Part shown: piece by piece, positions 9,944 through 20,214 of the stretch
How positions within the stretch are numbered: the first letter of the stretch is position 1
How the letters are laid out: every line of letters starts with the position of its first letter
Assembly (NCBI RefSeq): GCF_030687715.1
Contig: NZ_CP117445.1
Span: 251,501 to 315,500, forward strand
DNA: 64,000 nt
Direction of reading: 5' to 3'
Origin: Pseudomonas sp. FP2196
Lineage (GTDB): Bacteria; Pseudomonadota; Gammaproteobacteria; Pseudomonadales; Pseudomonadaceae
Position numbers and translations under genes: made by a program
The notes under the pieces: generated by a model
What the model saw: only the letters and a program-made list of their open reading frames with translations
Told to the model about the DNA's origin: nothing
The model's database searches: none

Positions 9944-10025
9944 GATCAAAAGATCGCAGCCTCCGGCAGCACCTGCATGGGATAGGCGTACACCCTGTAG
10001 GAGCTGCCGGAGGCTGCGATCTTTT
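9944..10025. repeat. REP pair, family B variant
   Basis: Arms GATCGCAGCCTCCGGCAGC and a near-complement ending GAGGCTGCGATC, carrying the matched change CTCCGG/CCGGAG compared with other family-B copies. The change is compensatory, so the hairpin is conserved. Confidence 0.85.
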
Positions 10026-10038
10026 TCATCGACAACGC

Positions 10039-11622
10039 TTAGTTACTGATCGCCAGAATACTCGCCTGATACGACCCGACAAACACGTCGAAATCGCCCA
10101 CTTCGTTCTGTTCCAGCTCAGCTTGCGCCGCCAGAGATGTACGTGCCAGCTCCTCAAACTTCGCCTGCTCATCCGCCGCCAATGGCTCGCTACGGAAGAA
10201 CTCGGCATGCGCCTGGCTCTGACGCAGGGAGAACTGCGCGAAGCTCTCCTTGTGTTCAGCCATCGCCGCCAGCACCTGTGCCGACGGAGTCAGCGAAGGG
10301 TCTTTGACCTTGGCCAACTGCGCGTCCAGTGCCTTGCTGTGCGCATCACCGCCATGGCTTTGATCCAGCAGCGCTGCCAGTGGAGCGATTTGCTCCAGCA
10401 GTTCTGCCGCCCACGTCTTCATCTCGACCGATTCACCGTCACGCTGCAGTTGCAGACCCGGACGGCGACCTTCCTTGACCACGCTGAGGAAGTTCGACGT
10501 TGCGTTGCCGCAAGAATTGTTGGTCAGCAGCGGGCTGTCATTCAGTGCGCAATACAGCAGGAACGCATCGAGGAAGCGCGATTCGGTGAGGTCGATGCCC
10601 ATTGGCAGGAACGGATTGATGTCCAGGCAGCGCACTTCGACGTACTGGATGCCACGGGCCACCAGCGCCTGAATCGGCCGTTCGCCGGTGTAGGTCACGC
10701 GTTTCGGGCGGATGTTGGAGTAGTACTCGTTTTCGATCTGCAGGATATTGGTGTTCAACTGAACCCACTCGCCATCCTTGTGCGTGCCGACTTCAACGTA
10801 AGGCGCGTAAGGCGTGGCCACGGCTTTGCGCAGGCTGTCGGTGTAGCTCGCCAGATCGTTGTAGCACGGCGTCAGGCCGGCCTGGGCGTTGCTCTGGTAA
10901 CCGAGGTCGCTCATGCGCAGGCTGGTGGCGTACGGCAGATACAGGGTGTCCGGGTCCAGTTGTTCCAGTTGATGCGAACGACCGCGCAGGAAACCGGCGT
11001 CGAGCGCCGGCGAAGCACCGAACAAGTACATCAGCAGCCAGCTGTAACGACGGAAGTTGCGGATCAGCGCGATATAGGACGACGACTGGAAATCCCGGTC
11101 GGTGCCGACGAAACCCTCGGCTTCTTTGAGCAGCGGCCAGAGTTTTTCCGGCAGCGAGAAGTTGTAGTGAATCCCGGCGATGCACTGCATGGTCTTGCCG
11201 TAACGCAGGGCCAGGCCCTTGCGGTAGACGTACTTGAGCTGACCGATGTTGGACGTGCCGTAATAGGCGATCGGGATGTCTTCCTCGGCCGGCAACGGGC
11301 ACGGCATCGATGGACTCCACAGGTACTCGCTGCCGAGTTTGGTGTAGGCAAAACGATGAATCTTGTCCAGGCTCGCCAGCGTGTCCGCCGGGTCGGGCAG
11401 GGCAGGCGTGATGAATTCCAGCAGCGACTCGGAATAGTCGGTGGTGATTTGTTCATTGGTCAGCGCGGAACCCAAGGCTTCCGGGTGCGGCGTTTGCGCC
11501 AGACGACCTTCGCTGGTCACGCGCAGGCATTCACGTTCGATACCGTGAAGGCACTGTTCGAGCAGAGAGAGGTTGGCGCGCTCACCGAGCAGAGCCAGGC
11601 GGCGGTTGAGAAGTTCGCTCAA
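10039..11622 (-). CDS. gshA: Glutamate-cysteine ligase
   Basis: First step of glutathione synthesis: ATP-dependent joining of L-glutamate and L-cysteine. 527 aa of the type-1 (proteobacterial) family, with GIERECLRV, the [14 protein letters not shown] glutamate-site motif and [17 protein letters not shown] longer reading from a GTG at 11637 is possible, but AAGGAA lies 6 bases before the TTG at 11622 and the resulting (M)[12 protein letters not shown] start matches the family. A rare TTG start may hold expression low (inference). It is next to the thioesterase-tex pair, as in other pseudomonads. Confidence 0.95.
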   Translation of the reverse strand: MSELLNRRLALLGERANLSLLEQCLHGIERECLRVTSEGRLAQTPHPEALGSALTNEQITTDYSESLLEFITPALPDPADTLASLDKIHRFAYTKLGSEYLWSPSMPCPLPAEEDIPIAYYGTSNIGQLKYVYRKGLALRYGKTMQCIAGIHYNFSLPEKLWPLLKEAEGFVGTDRDFQSSSYIALIRNFRRYSWLLMYLFGASPALDAGFLRGRSHQLEQLDPDTLYLPYATSLRMSDLGYQSNAQAGLTPCYNDLASYTDSLRKAVATPYAPYVEVGTHKDGEWVQLNTNILQIENEYYSNIRPKRVTYTGERPIQALVARGIQYVEVRCLDINPFLPMGIDLTESRFLDAFLLYCALNDSPLLTNNSCGNATSNFLSVVKEGRRPGLQLQRDGESVEMKTWAAELLEQIAPLAALLDQSHGGDAHSKALDAQLAKVKDPSLTPSAQVLAAMAEHKESFAQFSLRQSQAHAEFFRSEPLAADEQAKFEELARTSLAAQAELEQNEVGDFDVFVGSYQASILAISN

Positions 11623-11741
11623 TTTGGATTCCTTCACGCGTCAGTCGCCCCAATATGGGGGTGGGCAAGACGGTCTACAAGGGTGAAGTTGAAACTGGCG
11701 TTTTCGCCTGGTTTTACTAGCCGGTCAGCCGCACACATAAC

Positions 11742-11829
11742 CTGTAGGAGCTGCCGCAGTCTGCGATCTTTTGATCTTGCTATTGGAAAACAAAATCAAA
11801 AGATCGCAGCCTGCGGCAGCTCCTACAGG
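11742..11829. repeat. REP pair, family B
   Basis: Arms CTGTAGGAGCTGCCGCAG... and complement, with ATCTTTTGAT inner parts. Located between the gshA start and the 3' end of the thioesterase gene. Confidence 0.87.
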
Positions 11830-11869
11830 ATTCATTGCGCCGAAATTAACTCAAAATGATGAACAACAT

Positions 11870-12253
11870 CTACAGGACAGCGAAGGTGCCTTGCGCTTTT
11901 GCGACCAGTTTGTCGCCCTGCATCACATCGGCTTCGACCACCAACGTGCGGCGGCCCGGGTGGATCACCCGCGCCGTGCACAGCACCTCACCGTCGGAAA
12001 CGGCGCGGATGTAGTTGATCTTGCACTCGATGGTCGCGCTCTGCTGATCGAAACCGTGGGTGCTGGAACAGGCCAGCCCCATCGCGATATCGACCAGACT
12101 GAACAGCGCGCCGCCATGCAATTTGCCGCCGCGGTTGCGCAGTTCGGGTTCCAGCCCCAGGGCGACTTGCGCCACCCCGGTTTCCAGGCTGTGCAGGCGG
12201 CAGCCCAATAGCTTGAAAAACGCGCTCTCGACGAGCCCGGCCGGAATCTCCAT
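11870..12253 (-). CDS. PaaI-type hotdog thioesterase
   Basis: 127-aa hotdog-fold acyl-CoA thioesterase. The active-site helix motif GGKLHGGALFSLVDIAMG (about 42-60) carries the HGG and catalytic Asp of the PaaI/YdiI family. The start codon overlaps the tex stop by one base (TGATG), so it is translated with tex. The natural acyl-CoA is unknown. Confidence 0.88.
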   Translation of the reverse strand: MEIPAGLVESAFFKLLGCRLHSLETGVAQVALGLEPELRNRGGKLHGGALFSLVDIAMGLACSSTHGFDQQSATIECKINYIRAVSDGEVLCTARVIHPGRRTLVVEADVMQGDKLVAKAQGTFAVL

Positions 12254-14577
12254 CAGCGTTTCTTCAACTGCTTGGCGTTGGCGAACAGCGACGCCATCGC
12301 GTTGTTCACTGGCGCGGCGGTGACGGTTTCCTTGCGTGGCGCGTTGTTCGAAGGCTGGCGTTGTGCCGAGCCCGGACGCGAGCCACGGGCGCCATCGATC
12401 TTCTCGCCCGGGGTGTCGCCCATGCGCATCGACAGGCCCACGCGTTTGCGTGGAATATCGACTTCCATGACCTTCACTTTCACCACGTCACCGGCCTTCA
12501 CCGCTTCGCGCGGATCCTTGATGAATTTCTCCGACAGCGCCGAGATGTGCACCAGACCATCCTGATGCACGCCGATGTCGACGAATGCGCCGAACGCGGT
12601 CACGTTGGTGACGACGCCTTCGAGGATCATCCCCAGTTGCAGGTCTTTGAGGTCTTCGACGCCTTCCTGGAACTCGGCAGTCTTGAATTCCGGACGCGGG
12701 TCGCGGCCTGGTTTTTCCAGTTCCTGGATGATGTCGGTCACGGTCGGCAGACCAAAGGTCTCGTCGGTGAATTTCTTCGGATCCAGACGCTTGAGGAACC
12801 CGGCATCGCCGATCAGCGAGCGAATGTCGCGGTCGGTTTCAGCGGCAATGCGCTGCACCAGCGGATAGGCTTCCGGGTGAACCGCCGAGGAATCCAGCGG
12901 GTTGTCGCCGTTCATTACGCGCAAGAAACCGGCGGCCTGTTCGAAGGTTTTTTCGCCCAGACGCGCGACTTTCTTCAGCGCTGCGCGGGTTTTGAACGCG
13001 CCGTGTTCGTCGCGGTGCGCCACGATGTTCTGCGCCAGTGTTGCGTTGAGACCGGAGATCCTTGCCAGCAGCGCCACGGAGGCAGTGTTCACGTCGACAC
13101 CGACGGCGTTCACGCAGTCCTCTACCACAGCGTCCAGACCACGTGCCAGTTTCAGTTGGGACACGTCGTGCTGGTACTGGCCGACACCGATGGATTTCGG
13201 GTCGATCTTCACCAGCTCGGCCAGTGGATCCTGCAAGCGACGGGCAATGGACACCGCGCCACGGATCGACACGTCCAGATCCGGGAATTCCTTGGCAGCC
13301 AGTTCCGACGCCGAGTACACCGATGCACCGGCCTCGGAGACCATGACTTTGGTCATCTTCATCGCTGGGTATTTTTTGATCAGCTCGATCGCCAGTTTGT
13401 CAGTTTCGCGGCTGGCGGTGCCGTTGCCGATGGCGATCAAATCAACCGAGTGCTTGGCGCACAGGGCCGCCAAAATGGCGATGGTCTGATCCCATTTGTT
13501 GTGCGGCACGTGCGGATAAACCGTGGCGTGATCGAGCAGTTTGCCGGTCGAATCGACCACCGCCACCTTGCAACCGGTGCGCAGGCCCGGATCGAGGCCC
13601 AACGTTGCACGCGGACCGGCCGGAGCAGCCAGCAGCAGGTCGTGCAGGTTGTGGGCGAACACGTTGATCGCCTCGGTTTCGGCGCCGTCGCGCAACTCGC
13701 CCAGCAGGTCGGTTTCCAGGTGGGTGTAAAGCTTGACCTTCCAGGTCCAGCGCACCACTTCGCCGAGCCATTTGTCGGCCGGGCGGTTCTGGTTCTGGAT
13801 GCCGAATTGCTGGCCGATCATGCCTTCGCACGGGTGCATGGTGCCCGGCAGTTCGTCGCCGACTTTCAGCGCGGAGCTGAGGATGCCTTCGTTGCGGCCA
13901 CGGAAAATCGCCAGTGCGCGGTGCGATGGCATGCTTTTCAGCGGTTCGTCGTGTTCGAAGTAGTCGCGGAATTTGGCGCCTTCTTCTTCCTTGCCGGCAA
14001 TCACACGGGCACTGAGGGTCGCTTCCTGCTTGAGATAGTTACGCAATTTTTCCAGCAGGCTGGCGTCTTCGGCGAAGCGTTCCATCAGGATGTATTTGGC
14101 GCCTTCCAGCGCAGCCTTCACATCGGCCACACCTTTTTCGGCGTCGACAAAGCGTGCGGCTTCGGCTTCCGGGGTCAGGTTCGGGTCGTTGAACAGGCCG
14201 TCGGCCAAATCGCCGAGGCCGGCTTCCAGGGCGATCTGACCCTTGGTGCGGCGCTTCTGCTTGTACGGCAGGTACAAGTCTTCGAGGCGGGTCTTGGTGT
14301 CGGCGAGCTTGATGTCACGCTCGAGGGCAGGGGTGAGTTTGCCTTGCTCTTCGATGCTGGCGAGGATGCTGATGCGCCGTTCGTCGAGTTCTCGCAGGTA
14401 GCGCAGGCGCTCTTCCAGATGACGCAACTGGGTGTCATCGAGGCTGCCGGTGACTTCTTTCCGGTAACGGGCGATGAAGGGAACGGTAGAGCCTTCATCG
14501 AGTAGCGCGACGGCCGCTTCGACCTGTTGTGGGCGTACGCCGAGTTCCTCGGCGATGCGGCTGTTGATGCTGTCCAT
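12253..14577 (-). CDS. tex: Tex, S1-domain transcription accessory protein
   Basis: 774-aa RNA-binding protein that acts with RNA polymerase and ribosomes. Visible parts in order: N-terminal helix-turn-helix-like domain, YqgF-like RNase H fold with [16 protein letters not shown] (about 325-345), helix-hairpin-helix pair near [19 protein letters not shown] (about 495-515), and a C-terminal S1 domain ([22 protein letters not shown], about 648-670) with a basic tail. The ATG at 14577 has AGGTGG 5 bases upstream and gives the standard (M)[13 protein letters not shown] start; an upstream ATG would add 5 residues. Confidence 0.95.
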   Translation of the reverse strand: MDSINSRIAEELGVRPQQVEAAVALLDEGSTVPFIARYRKEVTGSLDDTQLRHLEERLRYLRELDERRISILASIEEQGKLTPALERDIKLADTKTRLEDLYLPYKQKRRTKGQIALEAGLGDLADGLFNDPNLTPEAEAARFVDAEKGVADVKAALEGAKYILMERFAEDASLLEKLRNYLKQEATLSARVIAGKEEEGAKFRDYFEHDEPLKSMPSHRALAIFRGRNEGILSSALKVGDELPGTMHPCEGMIGQQFGIQNQNRPADKWLGEVVRWTWKVKLYTHLETDLLGELRDGAETEAINVFAHNLHDLLLAAPAGPRATLGLDPGLRTGCKVAVVDSTGKLLDHATVYPHVPHNKWDQTIAILAALCAKHSVDLIAIGNGTASRETDKLAIELIKKYPAMKMTKVMVSEAGASVYSASELAAKEFPDLDVSIRGAVSIARRLQDPLAELVKIDPKSIGVGQYQHDVSQLKLARGLDAVVEDCVNAVGVDVNTASVALLARISGLNATLAQNIVAHRDEHGAFKTRAALKKVARLGEKTFEQAAGFLRVMNGDNPLDSSAVHPEAYPLVQRIAAETDRDIRSLIGDAGFLKRLDPKKFTDETFGLPTVTDIIQELEKPGRDPRPEFKTAEFQEGVEDLKDLQLGMILEGVVTNVTAFGAFVDIGVHQDGLVHISALSEKFIKDPREAVKAGDVVKVKVMEVDIPRKRVGLSMRMGDTPGEKIDGARGSRPGSAQRQPSNNAPRKETVTAAPVNNAMASLFANAKQLKKR

Positions 14578-14935
14578 AAAACCACCTGACATATTGTGAA
14601 AGCAGGCTCGCAGGCACGGAAATAAAGGCCCGGAGTCTGGTTGAGCGGCATGAAGATGGCCGCTGCCTGGGTCAAAAGGCAGCCCATTGACCCGTGAAAT
14701 CGAACAATTACTGCGCTGACCTGGAAAAAATACCGGCCACTTGCGGTAACGATTCAGACGTTGCCTGGCACAAAACGCCGCGCATTATAACCAGCGTTCT
14801 GTCATTCGGGGGCGTTGCAGTCTGTAGGCATAAACCCCGGTTTTCTGGCAGTGAAGGAAAAATCTGCTAACAATGCACACGGTGCGTATAACGACAGCTA
14901 CGCCATAATGCGCGCCGAGCTAAAAGGAGCATCCA
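14578..14935. other. Divergent intergenic region tex-ompR
   Basis: 358 bases between divergent genes. It holds the tex -10 box and a long tex leader, then the ompR leader ending in AAAAGGAG before its ATG. No small ORF or repeat stands out. Confidence 0.6.
14784..14789 (-). promoter_or_regulatory. Candidate -10 box for tex
   Basis: Reads TATAAT exactly on the minus strand, about 207 bases before the tex start. No consensus -35 is seen at the right distance. Confidence 0.45.
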
Positions 14936-15676
14936 ATGAGCAGCACTGCACAAACTGCTGAAGGCGAAAAAATTCTCATCGTTGACGACGATCCGGGGCT
15001 GAGCAGCCTGCTGGAACGTTTTTTCGTCAGCAAGGGCTATCGTGCCCGTACCGTACCGAACACCGAGCAGATGGATCGTCTGCTGTCGCGTGAAGTCTTC
15101 AATCTGGTCGTTCTCGACCTGATGCTGCCCGGCGAAGATGGCTTGACCGCATGCCGTCGTCTGCGAGCAGCGAATAACCAGATTCCGATCATCATGCTCA
15201 CCGCCAAAGGCGATGAGATGAGCCGCATCAAGGGCCTGGAACTGGGCGCCGACGATTATCTGGCCAAGCCGTTCAACCCGGACGAGCTGATGGCGCGGGT
15301 CAAGGCTGTTCTGCGTCGTCAGGCCGCTCCGGTACCGGGCGCGCCGGGCAGCGAAGACGAAAACGTCACTTTCGGTGATTACGTGTTGTCGCTGGCTACC
15401 CGTGAACTGAAACGCGGCGACGAAGTACACATGCTCACCACCGGTGAGTTTGCGGTACTCAAGGCCTTGGTGATGAATGCTCGTCAGCCACTGACCCGCG
15501 ACAAGCTGATGAACCTGGCTCGTGGCCGCGAGTGGGATGCGCTGGAGCGTTCCATCGACGTGCAGATTTCCCGTCTGCGCCGGATGATCGAGCCTGATCC
15601 GTCGAAACCGCGCTATATCCAGACTGTCTGGGGCGTTGGCTACGTGTTCGTACCGGATGGCGCCGCCACCAAGTGA
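14936..15676 (+). CDS. ompR: Response regulator OmpR/AmgR
   Basis: DNA-binding response regulator of the envelope-stress pair called AmgRS in P. aeruginosa. 246 aa: receiver domain (about 12-122) with DDD, phosphoacceptor Asp in VVLDLMLPGEDG and Lys in YLAKPFNP; winged-helix DNA-binding domain (about 145-240) with the SIDVQISRLRRMIE recognition helix and the PRYIQTVWGVGYVF wing. AAAAGGAG lies about 7 bases upstream of the ATG. It precedes envZ by 115 bases, a wider gap than usual for the pair. Confidence 0.95.
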   Translation: MSSTAQTAEGEKILIVDDDPGLSSLLERFFVSKGYRARTVPNTEQMDRLLSREVFNLVVLDLMLPGEDGLTACRRLRAANNQIPIIMLTAKGDEMSRIKGLELGADDYLAKPFNPDELMARVKAVLRRQAAPVPGAPGSEDENVTFGDYVLSLATRELKRGDEVHMLTTGEFAVLKALVMNARQPLTRDKLMNLARGREWDALERSIDVQISRLRRMIEPDPSKPRYIQTVWGVGYVFVPDGAATK

Positions 15677-15791
15677 TCGGTGATTTGTAGGAGCGGGTCT
15701 GTCGGGACTTGGCCATAATGGCCATCCCCGCAGACTCGCAATCTGCAATATGCGAGCATTGCTCGCCCCTGCAAGTGTGTAGCGGTTATTG

Positions 15792-17105
15792 ATGAAAACC
15801 CCCGTCTGGTTCCCCCAAAGTTTTTTCTCCCGCACCCTCTGGCTGGTGCTCATCGTCGTGCTGTTTTCCAAGGCGCTGACCCTGGTTTATCTGTTGATGA
15901 ACGAGGACGTGCTGGTGGATCGCCAATACAGCCACGGTGTCGCTCTGACACTGCGTGCCTTTTGGGCCGCTGACGAAGAAAATCGCGCAAAGATCGCTGA
16001 TGCCGCGACCCTGATACGGGTGGTGGGGGCCGGTGTGCCGGAAGGTGAACAGCATTGGCCGTACAGCGAGATCTACCAGCGGCAAATGCAGGCAGAGCTG
16101 GGCGCGGATACGGAAGTGCGATTACGCATGCACTCGCCGCCGGCGCTGTGGGTTCGTGCGCCGAGCCTGGGTGATGGCTGGTTGAAAGTGCCGTTGTACC
16201 CGCATCCACTGCGCGGCCAGAAAATCTGGAACGTGCTTGGCTGGTTCCTGGCCATTGGTTTGCTGTCGACGGCGTCGGCGTGGATTTTCGTCAGCCAGCT
16301 CAACCAGCCCTTGAAACGCCTGGTCTATGCCGCCCGGCAACTCGGCCAGGGCCGCAGTGTGCGCCTGCCGATCAGTGATACGCCGAGCGAGATGACCGAG
16401 GTGTATCGCGCCTTCAACCAGATGGCCGAAGACGTCGAACAGGCCGGGCGTGAGCGCGAGCTGATGCTGGCCGGGGTTTCCCATGACTTGCGCACGCCCT
16501 TGACTCGATTGCGTTTGTCACTCGAGCTGATGGGCGACCGCAATGACTTGACCGATGACATGGTGCGCGACATCGAAGACATGGACGCGATTCTCGATCA
16601 ATTCCTCGCGTTCATTCGCGACGGTCGGGACGAGTCGGTGGAAGAGGTGGACCTCAGCGATCTGGTACGTGAGGTGGCGGCGCCCTATAACCAGAGTGAA
16701 GAAAAGGTTCGCCTGCGTCTGGAGCCGATTCCGCCGTTTCCGTTGCGTCGGGTTTCGATGAAGCGCTTGCTGAACAACTTGATCGGCAACGCCTTGAATC
16801 ACGCCGGCAGCGGCGTCGAAGTCGCGGCTTATGTGTCCGGTGACACCAGTGCGCCGTATGTGGTGCTGAGTGTGATGGACAGGGGGGCGGGGATTGATCC
16901 TTCGGAGCTTGAGGCGATCTTCAACCCGTTTACCCGAGGCGATCGTGCGCGGGGCGGCAAGGGTACTGGATTGGGTTTGGCGATCGTGAAGCGGATTGCT
17001 TCGATGCATGGCGGCAATGTTGAGTTGCGTAATCGGTCGGGTGGTGGACTGGAGGCGCGGGTAAGGTTGCCGCTTGGGTTGATGTTGCCGCGGGATGCTG
17101 TTTAA
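15792..17105 (+). CDS. envZ: Sensor histidine kinase EnvZ/AmgS
   Basis: Inner-membrane sensor partner of OmpR. 437 aa from the ATG at 15792 (a TTG directly before it is possible). Two membrane segments (about 12-35 and 148-170) frame a periplasmic sensor, then HAMP, H-box with the phospho-His in GVSHDLRTPLTRLRLSLELM (about 220-240), N-box NLIGNALNHA and G-boxes DRGAGI and GKGTGLGLAIVKRI. The start lacks a strong ribosome-binding site, suggesting lower translation than ompR (inference). Confidence 0.94.
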   Translation: MKTPVWFPQSFFSRTLWLVLIVVLFSKALTLVYLLMNEDVLVDRQYSHGVALTLRAFWAADEENRAKIADAATLIRVVGAGVPEGEQHWPYSEIYQRQMQAELGADTEVRLRMHSPPALWVRAPSLGDGWLKVPLYPHPLRGQKIWNVLGWFLAIGLLSTASAWIFVSQLNQPLKRLVYAARQLGQGRSVRLPISDTPSEMTEVYRAFNQMAEDVEQAGRERELMLAGVSHDLRTPLTRLRLSLELMGDRNDLTDDMVRDIEDMDAILDQFLAFIRDGRDESVEEVDLSDLVREVAAPYNQSEEKVRLRLEPIPPFPLRRVSMKRLLNNLIGNALNHAGSGVEVAAYVSGDTSAPYVVLSVMDRGAGIDPSELEAIFNPFTRGDRARGGKGTGLGLAIVKRIASMHGGNVELRNRSGGGLEARVRLPLGLMLPRDAV

Positions 17106-17131
17106 ACACTGACATCTATGGTGAGGCTGAT

Positions 17132-17164
17132 GGCCCCTTCGCGGGCTTGCCCGCGAAGGGGGCC
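17132..17164. terminator. Palindrome between envZ and rimK (family C repeat, possible bidirectional terminator)
   Basis: GGCC(C)CCTTCGCGGGC TT GCCCGCGAAGGGGGCC forms a very stable hairpin between two convergent genes. There is no T-run, so it is a repeat that may also end transcription. Confidence 0.5.
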
Positions 17165-17189
17165 TCTCAGCCGCCACATATTTCCGGGG

Positions 17190-18095
17190 TTAGCCCTTGC
17201 CCTTGGTCCGAGTCATATTCGGCCCGCCATTCTTCTCAAGATGCTCAATGATGATCCCCGCCACGTTCTTGCCAGTGGTGGTCTCGATGCCCTCCAGCCC
17301 CGGCGACGAGTTCACTTCCATCACCAGCGGCCCGTGATTGGAGCGCAGGATATCCACCCCCGCCACTGCCAGACCCATGACCTTGGCCGCACGCAACGCC
17401 GTCATGCGCTCTTCAGGGGTGATCTTGATCAGACTGGCGCTGCCGCCGCGGTGCAGGTTGGAGCGGAATTCACCCGGTTTGGCCTGACGCTTCATCGCCG
17501 CGATTACCTTGTCGCCAACCACGAAGCAGCGGATATCCGCACCGCCGGCCTCCTTGATGTATTCCTGAACCATGATGTTCTGCTTCAGGCCCATGAACGC
17601 TTCGATCACCGACTCGGCGGCGGTCGCGGTTTCACACAGCACCACACCAATGCCCTGAGTTCCTTCCAGCACTTTGATCACCAATGGCGCGCCATTGACC
17701 ATGTCGATCAGGTCGGGGATGTCATCCGGTGAGTGGGCAAACCCGGTCACCGGCAAACCGATGCCACGACGTGACAGCAATTGCAGAGAGCGCAATTTGT
17801 CCCGCGAACGGGCGATGGCCACCGATTCATTCAGCGGAAAAACCCCCATCATTTCGAACTGACGCAGCACTGCGCAGCCATAGAACGTCACCGACGCACC
17901 GATCCGCGGGATCACCGCATCGAAGCCTTCCAGCGGTTTGCCGCGATAGTGGATCTGCGGCTTGTGGCTGGCAATGTTCATGTAGGCGCGCAAGGTGTCG
18001 ATCACTACCATTTCATGCCCGCGTTCGGTGCCGGCTTCGACCAGACGACGGGTGGAATACAGACGCGGGTTCCGCGACAGCACAGCGATCTTCAT
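17190..18095 (-). CDS. rimK: Ribosomal protein S6 glutamate ligase
   Basis: ATP-grasp ligase that adds glutamate residues to the C-terminus of ribosomal protein S6. 301 aa with the preATP-grasp N-lobe ([21 protein letters not shown]), [19 protein letters not shown] as the ATP-grasp loop (about 138-156), [25 protein letters not shown], and the metal site [28 protein letters not shown]. It overlaps rimB by 4 bases. In P. fluorescens RimK is reported to remodel the proteome with the help of RimA and RimB. Confidence 0.95.
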   Translation of the reverse strand: MKIAVLSRNPRLYSTRRLVEAGTERGHEMVVIDTLRAYMNIASHKPQIHYRGKPLEGFDAVIPRIGASVTFYGCAVLRQFEMMGVFPLNESVAIARSRDKLRSLQLLSRRGIGLPVTGFAHSPDDIPDLIDMVNGAPLVIKVLEGTQGIGVVLCETATAAESVIEAFMGLKQNIMVQEYIKEAGGADIRCFVVGDKVIAAMKRQAKPGEFRSNLHRGGSASLIKITPEERMTALRAAKVMGLAVAGVDILRSNHGPLVMEVNSSPGLEGIETTTGKNVAGIIIEHLEKNGGPNMTRTKGKG

Positions 18096-18571
18096 GCAAC
18101 ACCTGTGGAGGAGGTAGATACCGGGAACACCGGCTTGTCTTGTACATATTTGATGCCCGGATTGACCACCAGGTGGCCATCGATCAGGGCTTTGGAACCG
18201 AGCAACAGGCGATAGCGCATGGACTTGCGGCAGGCGAGAGTGAACTCGATAGGCCAGACCCGATCACCCAGCGCCAGCGTCGTGCTGATCACATAGCGTT
18301 CCTGGGCATGGCCATTGGAGCTTTTAATGGTTTTGCGCGTCACCAGTGGCGCTTCACAGCGCCGATGACGCAACTGCACCACCGTGCCCAGGTGCGCGGT
18401 AAAACGCACCCACTTCTCGCCGTCGCGTTCAAACGGCTCGATGTCGGTGGCATGCAGGCTGGAGGTACTGGCACCGGTGTCGATTTTTGCGCGCAGGCCC
18501 GCGACTCCCAAATCCGGGAGCGCCACCCACTCGCGCAGACCGACAACGGTCAAATGGTCAAATGTCTTCAA
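18092..18571 (-). CDS. rimB: RimB, retropepsin-like ATP-dependent zinc protease family
   Basis: Aspartic-protease-like protein of the rim operon, reported to trim S6 and counter RimK. 159 aa if begun at the TTG at 18571, which gives the conserved start (M)[21 protein letters not shown]; a longer TTG reading from 18592 exists and no ATG is available. The retropepsin catalytic motif is [13 protein letters not shown] (about 31-43), and the flap and second motif are [14 protein letters not shown]. It is translated between rimA and rimK. Confidence 0.88.
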   Translation of the reverse strand: MKTFDHLTVVGLREWVALPDLGVAGLRAKIDTGASTSSLHATDIEPFERDGEKWVRFTAHLGTVVQLRHRRCEAPLVTRKTIKSSNGHAQERYVISTTLALGDRVWPIEFTLACRKSMRYRLLLGSKALIDGHLVVNPGIKYVQDKPVFPVSTSSTGVA

Positions 18572-18579
18572 AAAAATGC

Positions 18580-18708
18580 TCAACCGTGACAACCGCTCAG
18601 CCCGCAGGGGCCGGATTCGCGGTATTCACGCAGAATAAGGGTTAAAAGGCGACAGATTTCTACAGCCCGGAATACCAGCCCCTGAAGCAGGCGCCGGAAT
18701 GCAAGCAT
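18580..18708 (-). CDS. rimA: Candidate RimA, 42-aa small protein
   Basis: A 42-codon frame (start MLAFRRLLQGLVFRAVEICR, then a basic stretch and a Gly/Cys-rich tail) ends 8 bases before the chosen rimB start and in the same direction. Arg-rich amphipathic N-terminus, no signal peptide. The P. fluorescens operon is described as rimABK with a small first gene, and this frame sits exactly there. The ribosome-binding site is weak (CCGGA). A different 35-codon frame starting upstream is the main alternative. Identification is by position, not by remembered sequence. Confidence 0.55.
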   Translation of the reverse strand: MLAFRRLLQGLVFRAVEICRLLTLILREYRESGPCGLSGCHG

Positions 18709-18787
18709 TGTAATCCGGGATGCTGCAATTCATGACACGACAGAAACGGTAGTACAGTTCACCAATATTTCAGAATGAGGACATTCC

Positions 18788-19195
18788 ATGGCACAAAAAA
18801 GCGAAGAGGACGACAAGGTCCGTCTCGATAAGTGGCTATGGGCAGCGCGTTTTTATAAAACCCGTGCCTTGGCCAAAGCAGCGATCGAGAGTGGCAAGGT
18901 GCATTGTCGAGGCGAGCGCTGCAAGCCTGGCAAAGAGCCACGCATCGGCGATGAATTCGAGATCCGCACCGGCTTCGAAGTGCGCACGGTGAGGGTCGAA
19001 GCCTTGTCGATCGTGCGTCGTGGCGCGCCTGAGGCACAGACGCTGTATGCAGAAACCGAGGTGAGTGTTGAAAAACGCGAAGCGGCTGCGGCGATGCGCA
19101 AGGCGGGTGCGTTGGGCGTGAGCACCGACGGCAAGCCGAGCAAGAAACAGCGGCGGGACTTGTTCAAGTTTCGTGGAAACAGCAGTGGCGAGTAG
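18788..19195 (+). CDS. hslR: Hsp15, ribosome-associated S4-domain heat-shock protein
   Basis: Binds the 50S subunit carrying a nascent chain after heat shock. 135 aa: S4 RNA-binding domain at about 11-75 (VRLDKWLWAARFYKTRALAKAAIESGKVHCRGERCKPGK-type signature), then a basic C-terminal tail (KPSKKQRRDLFKFRG). Divergent from the rim operon, AATGAGGA in front of the ATG. Confidence 0.94.
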   Translation: MAQKSEEDDKVRLDKWLWAARFYKTRALAKAAIESGKVHCRGERCKPGKEPRIGDEFEIRTGFEVRTVRVEALSIVRRGAPEAQTLYAETEVSVEKREAAAAMRKAGALGVSTDGKPSKKQRRDLFKFRGNSSGE

Positions 19196-19210
19196 GGCGG
19201 TAATGCGTCA

Positions 19211-19272
19211 TCGCTAGCAGGCTAGCTCCCTGAGGAGATCCCATTCCAATGTGGGAGCTAGCCTGCTGGCGA
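19211..19272. repeat. REP pair, degenerate family A
   Basis: Arms TCGCTAGCAGGCTAGCTCCC and a complement, GTGGGAGCTAGCCTGC. Compared with family A, CGAGC has become TAGC on both sides, so the pairing is kept. Confidence 0.8.
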
Positions 19273-19308
19273 ATCGAGTGCGCAGCACTGGCCATGGACG
19301 ACGCGATA

Positions 19309-20109
19309 TCAGGCGCTACGCACCACACTCATCCGCGAAAGCAGCGGCAGCTTGCCGAGCAGATTAAAGATCGGCGCAGTCACCTTCAGCCAGAAATTCG
19401 CCGCGTGATGGGCAAACGGCGTGTAGTAACCCCAGCCCAGCGCCCACACCGCCAGCAACACACCGCCGATGTAATCGTCCTGACCCCAATGCGCACCGGC
19501 CACCAGTCGCGGCAGCATGAACAGCAAGGTCAGACCCCAGATCGTCAGGAACTGGCCAGCCGTGCGGCTGAACACGCCCATGAACAATGCCCAGATCAAC
19601 AGCACCGAAGCGTGATCACCGGGGAAGCTCTGGCTTGAGCGATCCTTCAGCTCCCAGGTCTTCTCCAGATGCGGGAAGTAGTCGCTCAGGTGAATGGCGC
19701 CTTCAAGCACCATCGACGGGCTGCTGTGCTGCCAGTCCATGTGGTCGGCGAATTTGGAAAATAGTGCGCGGATCACCACCATCAACAGCAGGATCGAGAA
19801 AAAACCGAAAAACGCCTGACGTACATCAATCGCCTTGAACACCCAGTCGCCCTTGATCAGCAGCATCAGCAGAATCAGCCCGACCACAATGTCGAACGGG
19901 CGCAGACTTGCAATTGCCCAGATGTGGAGCCATATCGTGTTGCTGGCCAGCGGTGCATTGAGCGAGCGGAACAGCCACTCGTCGAAAATCACACACAGCG
20001 AGTTGCCCGTAGGCCATAACCAGAAAGCCAGTAGCGCTAATGGCACTACGTTGCACAGAACCAGCCGGCCGAGGTTCCACCTTGATTGGAACAAACCCGG
20101 ATTGTTCAT
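19309..20109 (-). CDS. PAP2-family phosphatase, membrane bound
   Basis: 266-aa membrane protein of the PAP2 superfamily (lipid phosphatases and phosphotransferases, such as LpxT). About six membrane segments; the catalytic motifs are SQSFPGDHASVLLIWA (P-[ST]-GDH, about 160-175) and RLVAGAHWGQDDYIGG with the His and Asp of motif 3. The N-terminal KxxxxxxRP motif is hard to see. The ATG at 20109 has GGGAGGC upstream. The same gene sits between hslR and hslO in other pseudomonads. Substrate unknown; undecaprenyl pyrophosphate or lipid A phosphate are possible. Confidence 0.8.
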   Translation of the reverse strand: MNNPGLFQSRWNLGRLVLCNVVPLALLAFWLWPTGNSLCVIFDEWLFRSLNAPLASNTIWLHIWAIASLRPFDIVVGLILLMLLIKGDWVFKAIDVRQAFFGFFSILLLMVVIRALFSKFADHMDWQHSSPSMVLEGAIHLSDYFPHLEKTWELKDRSSQSFPGDHASVLLIWALFMGVFSRTAGQFLTIWGLTLLFMLPRLVAGAHWGQDDYIGGVLLAVWALGWGYYTPFAHHAANFWLKVTAPIFNLLGKLPLLSRMSVVRSA

Positions 20110-20214
20110 AAAATGCCTCCCATGGCTAAGCAGTCGGCACCAAAAAGGGTGCCAAGAAACGCAAATTTTCACGTTTTGTAACCATTTTGTCATCACTTTC
20201 AGATACCCAAACCT

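Noticed and set aside
10123..11859. A 578-codon plus-strand frame
   Set aside because: Antisense to gshA, with low-complexity Arg/Gln/Val content and no ribosome-binding site.
12361..14505. A 714-codon open frame on the plus strand
   Set aside because: It lies antisense to tex, whose Tex and S1 motifs are clear. Long antisense frames are common in GC-rich DNA, and its product shows no recognisable domain.
15677..15791. A small RNA between ompR and envZ
   Set aside because: The 115-base gap contains a partial GTAGGAGCGGGT repeat and short hairpins but no promoter-terminator pair.
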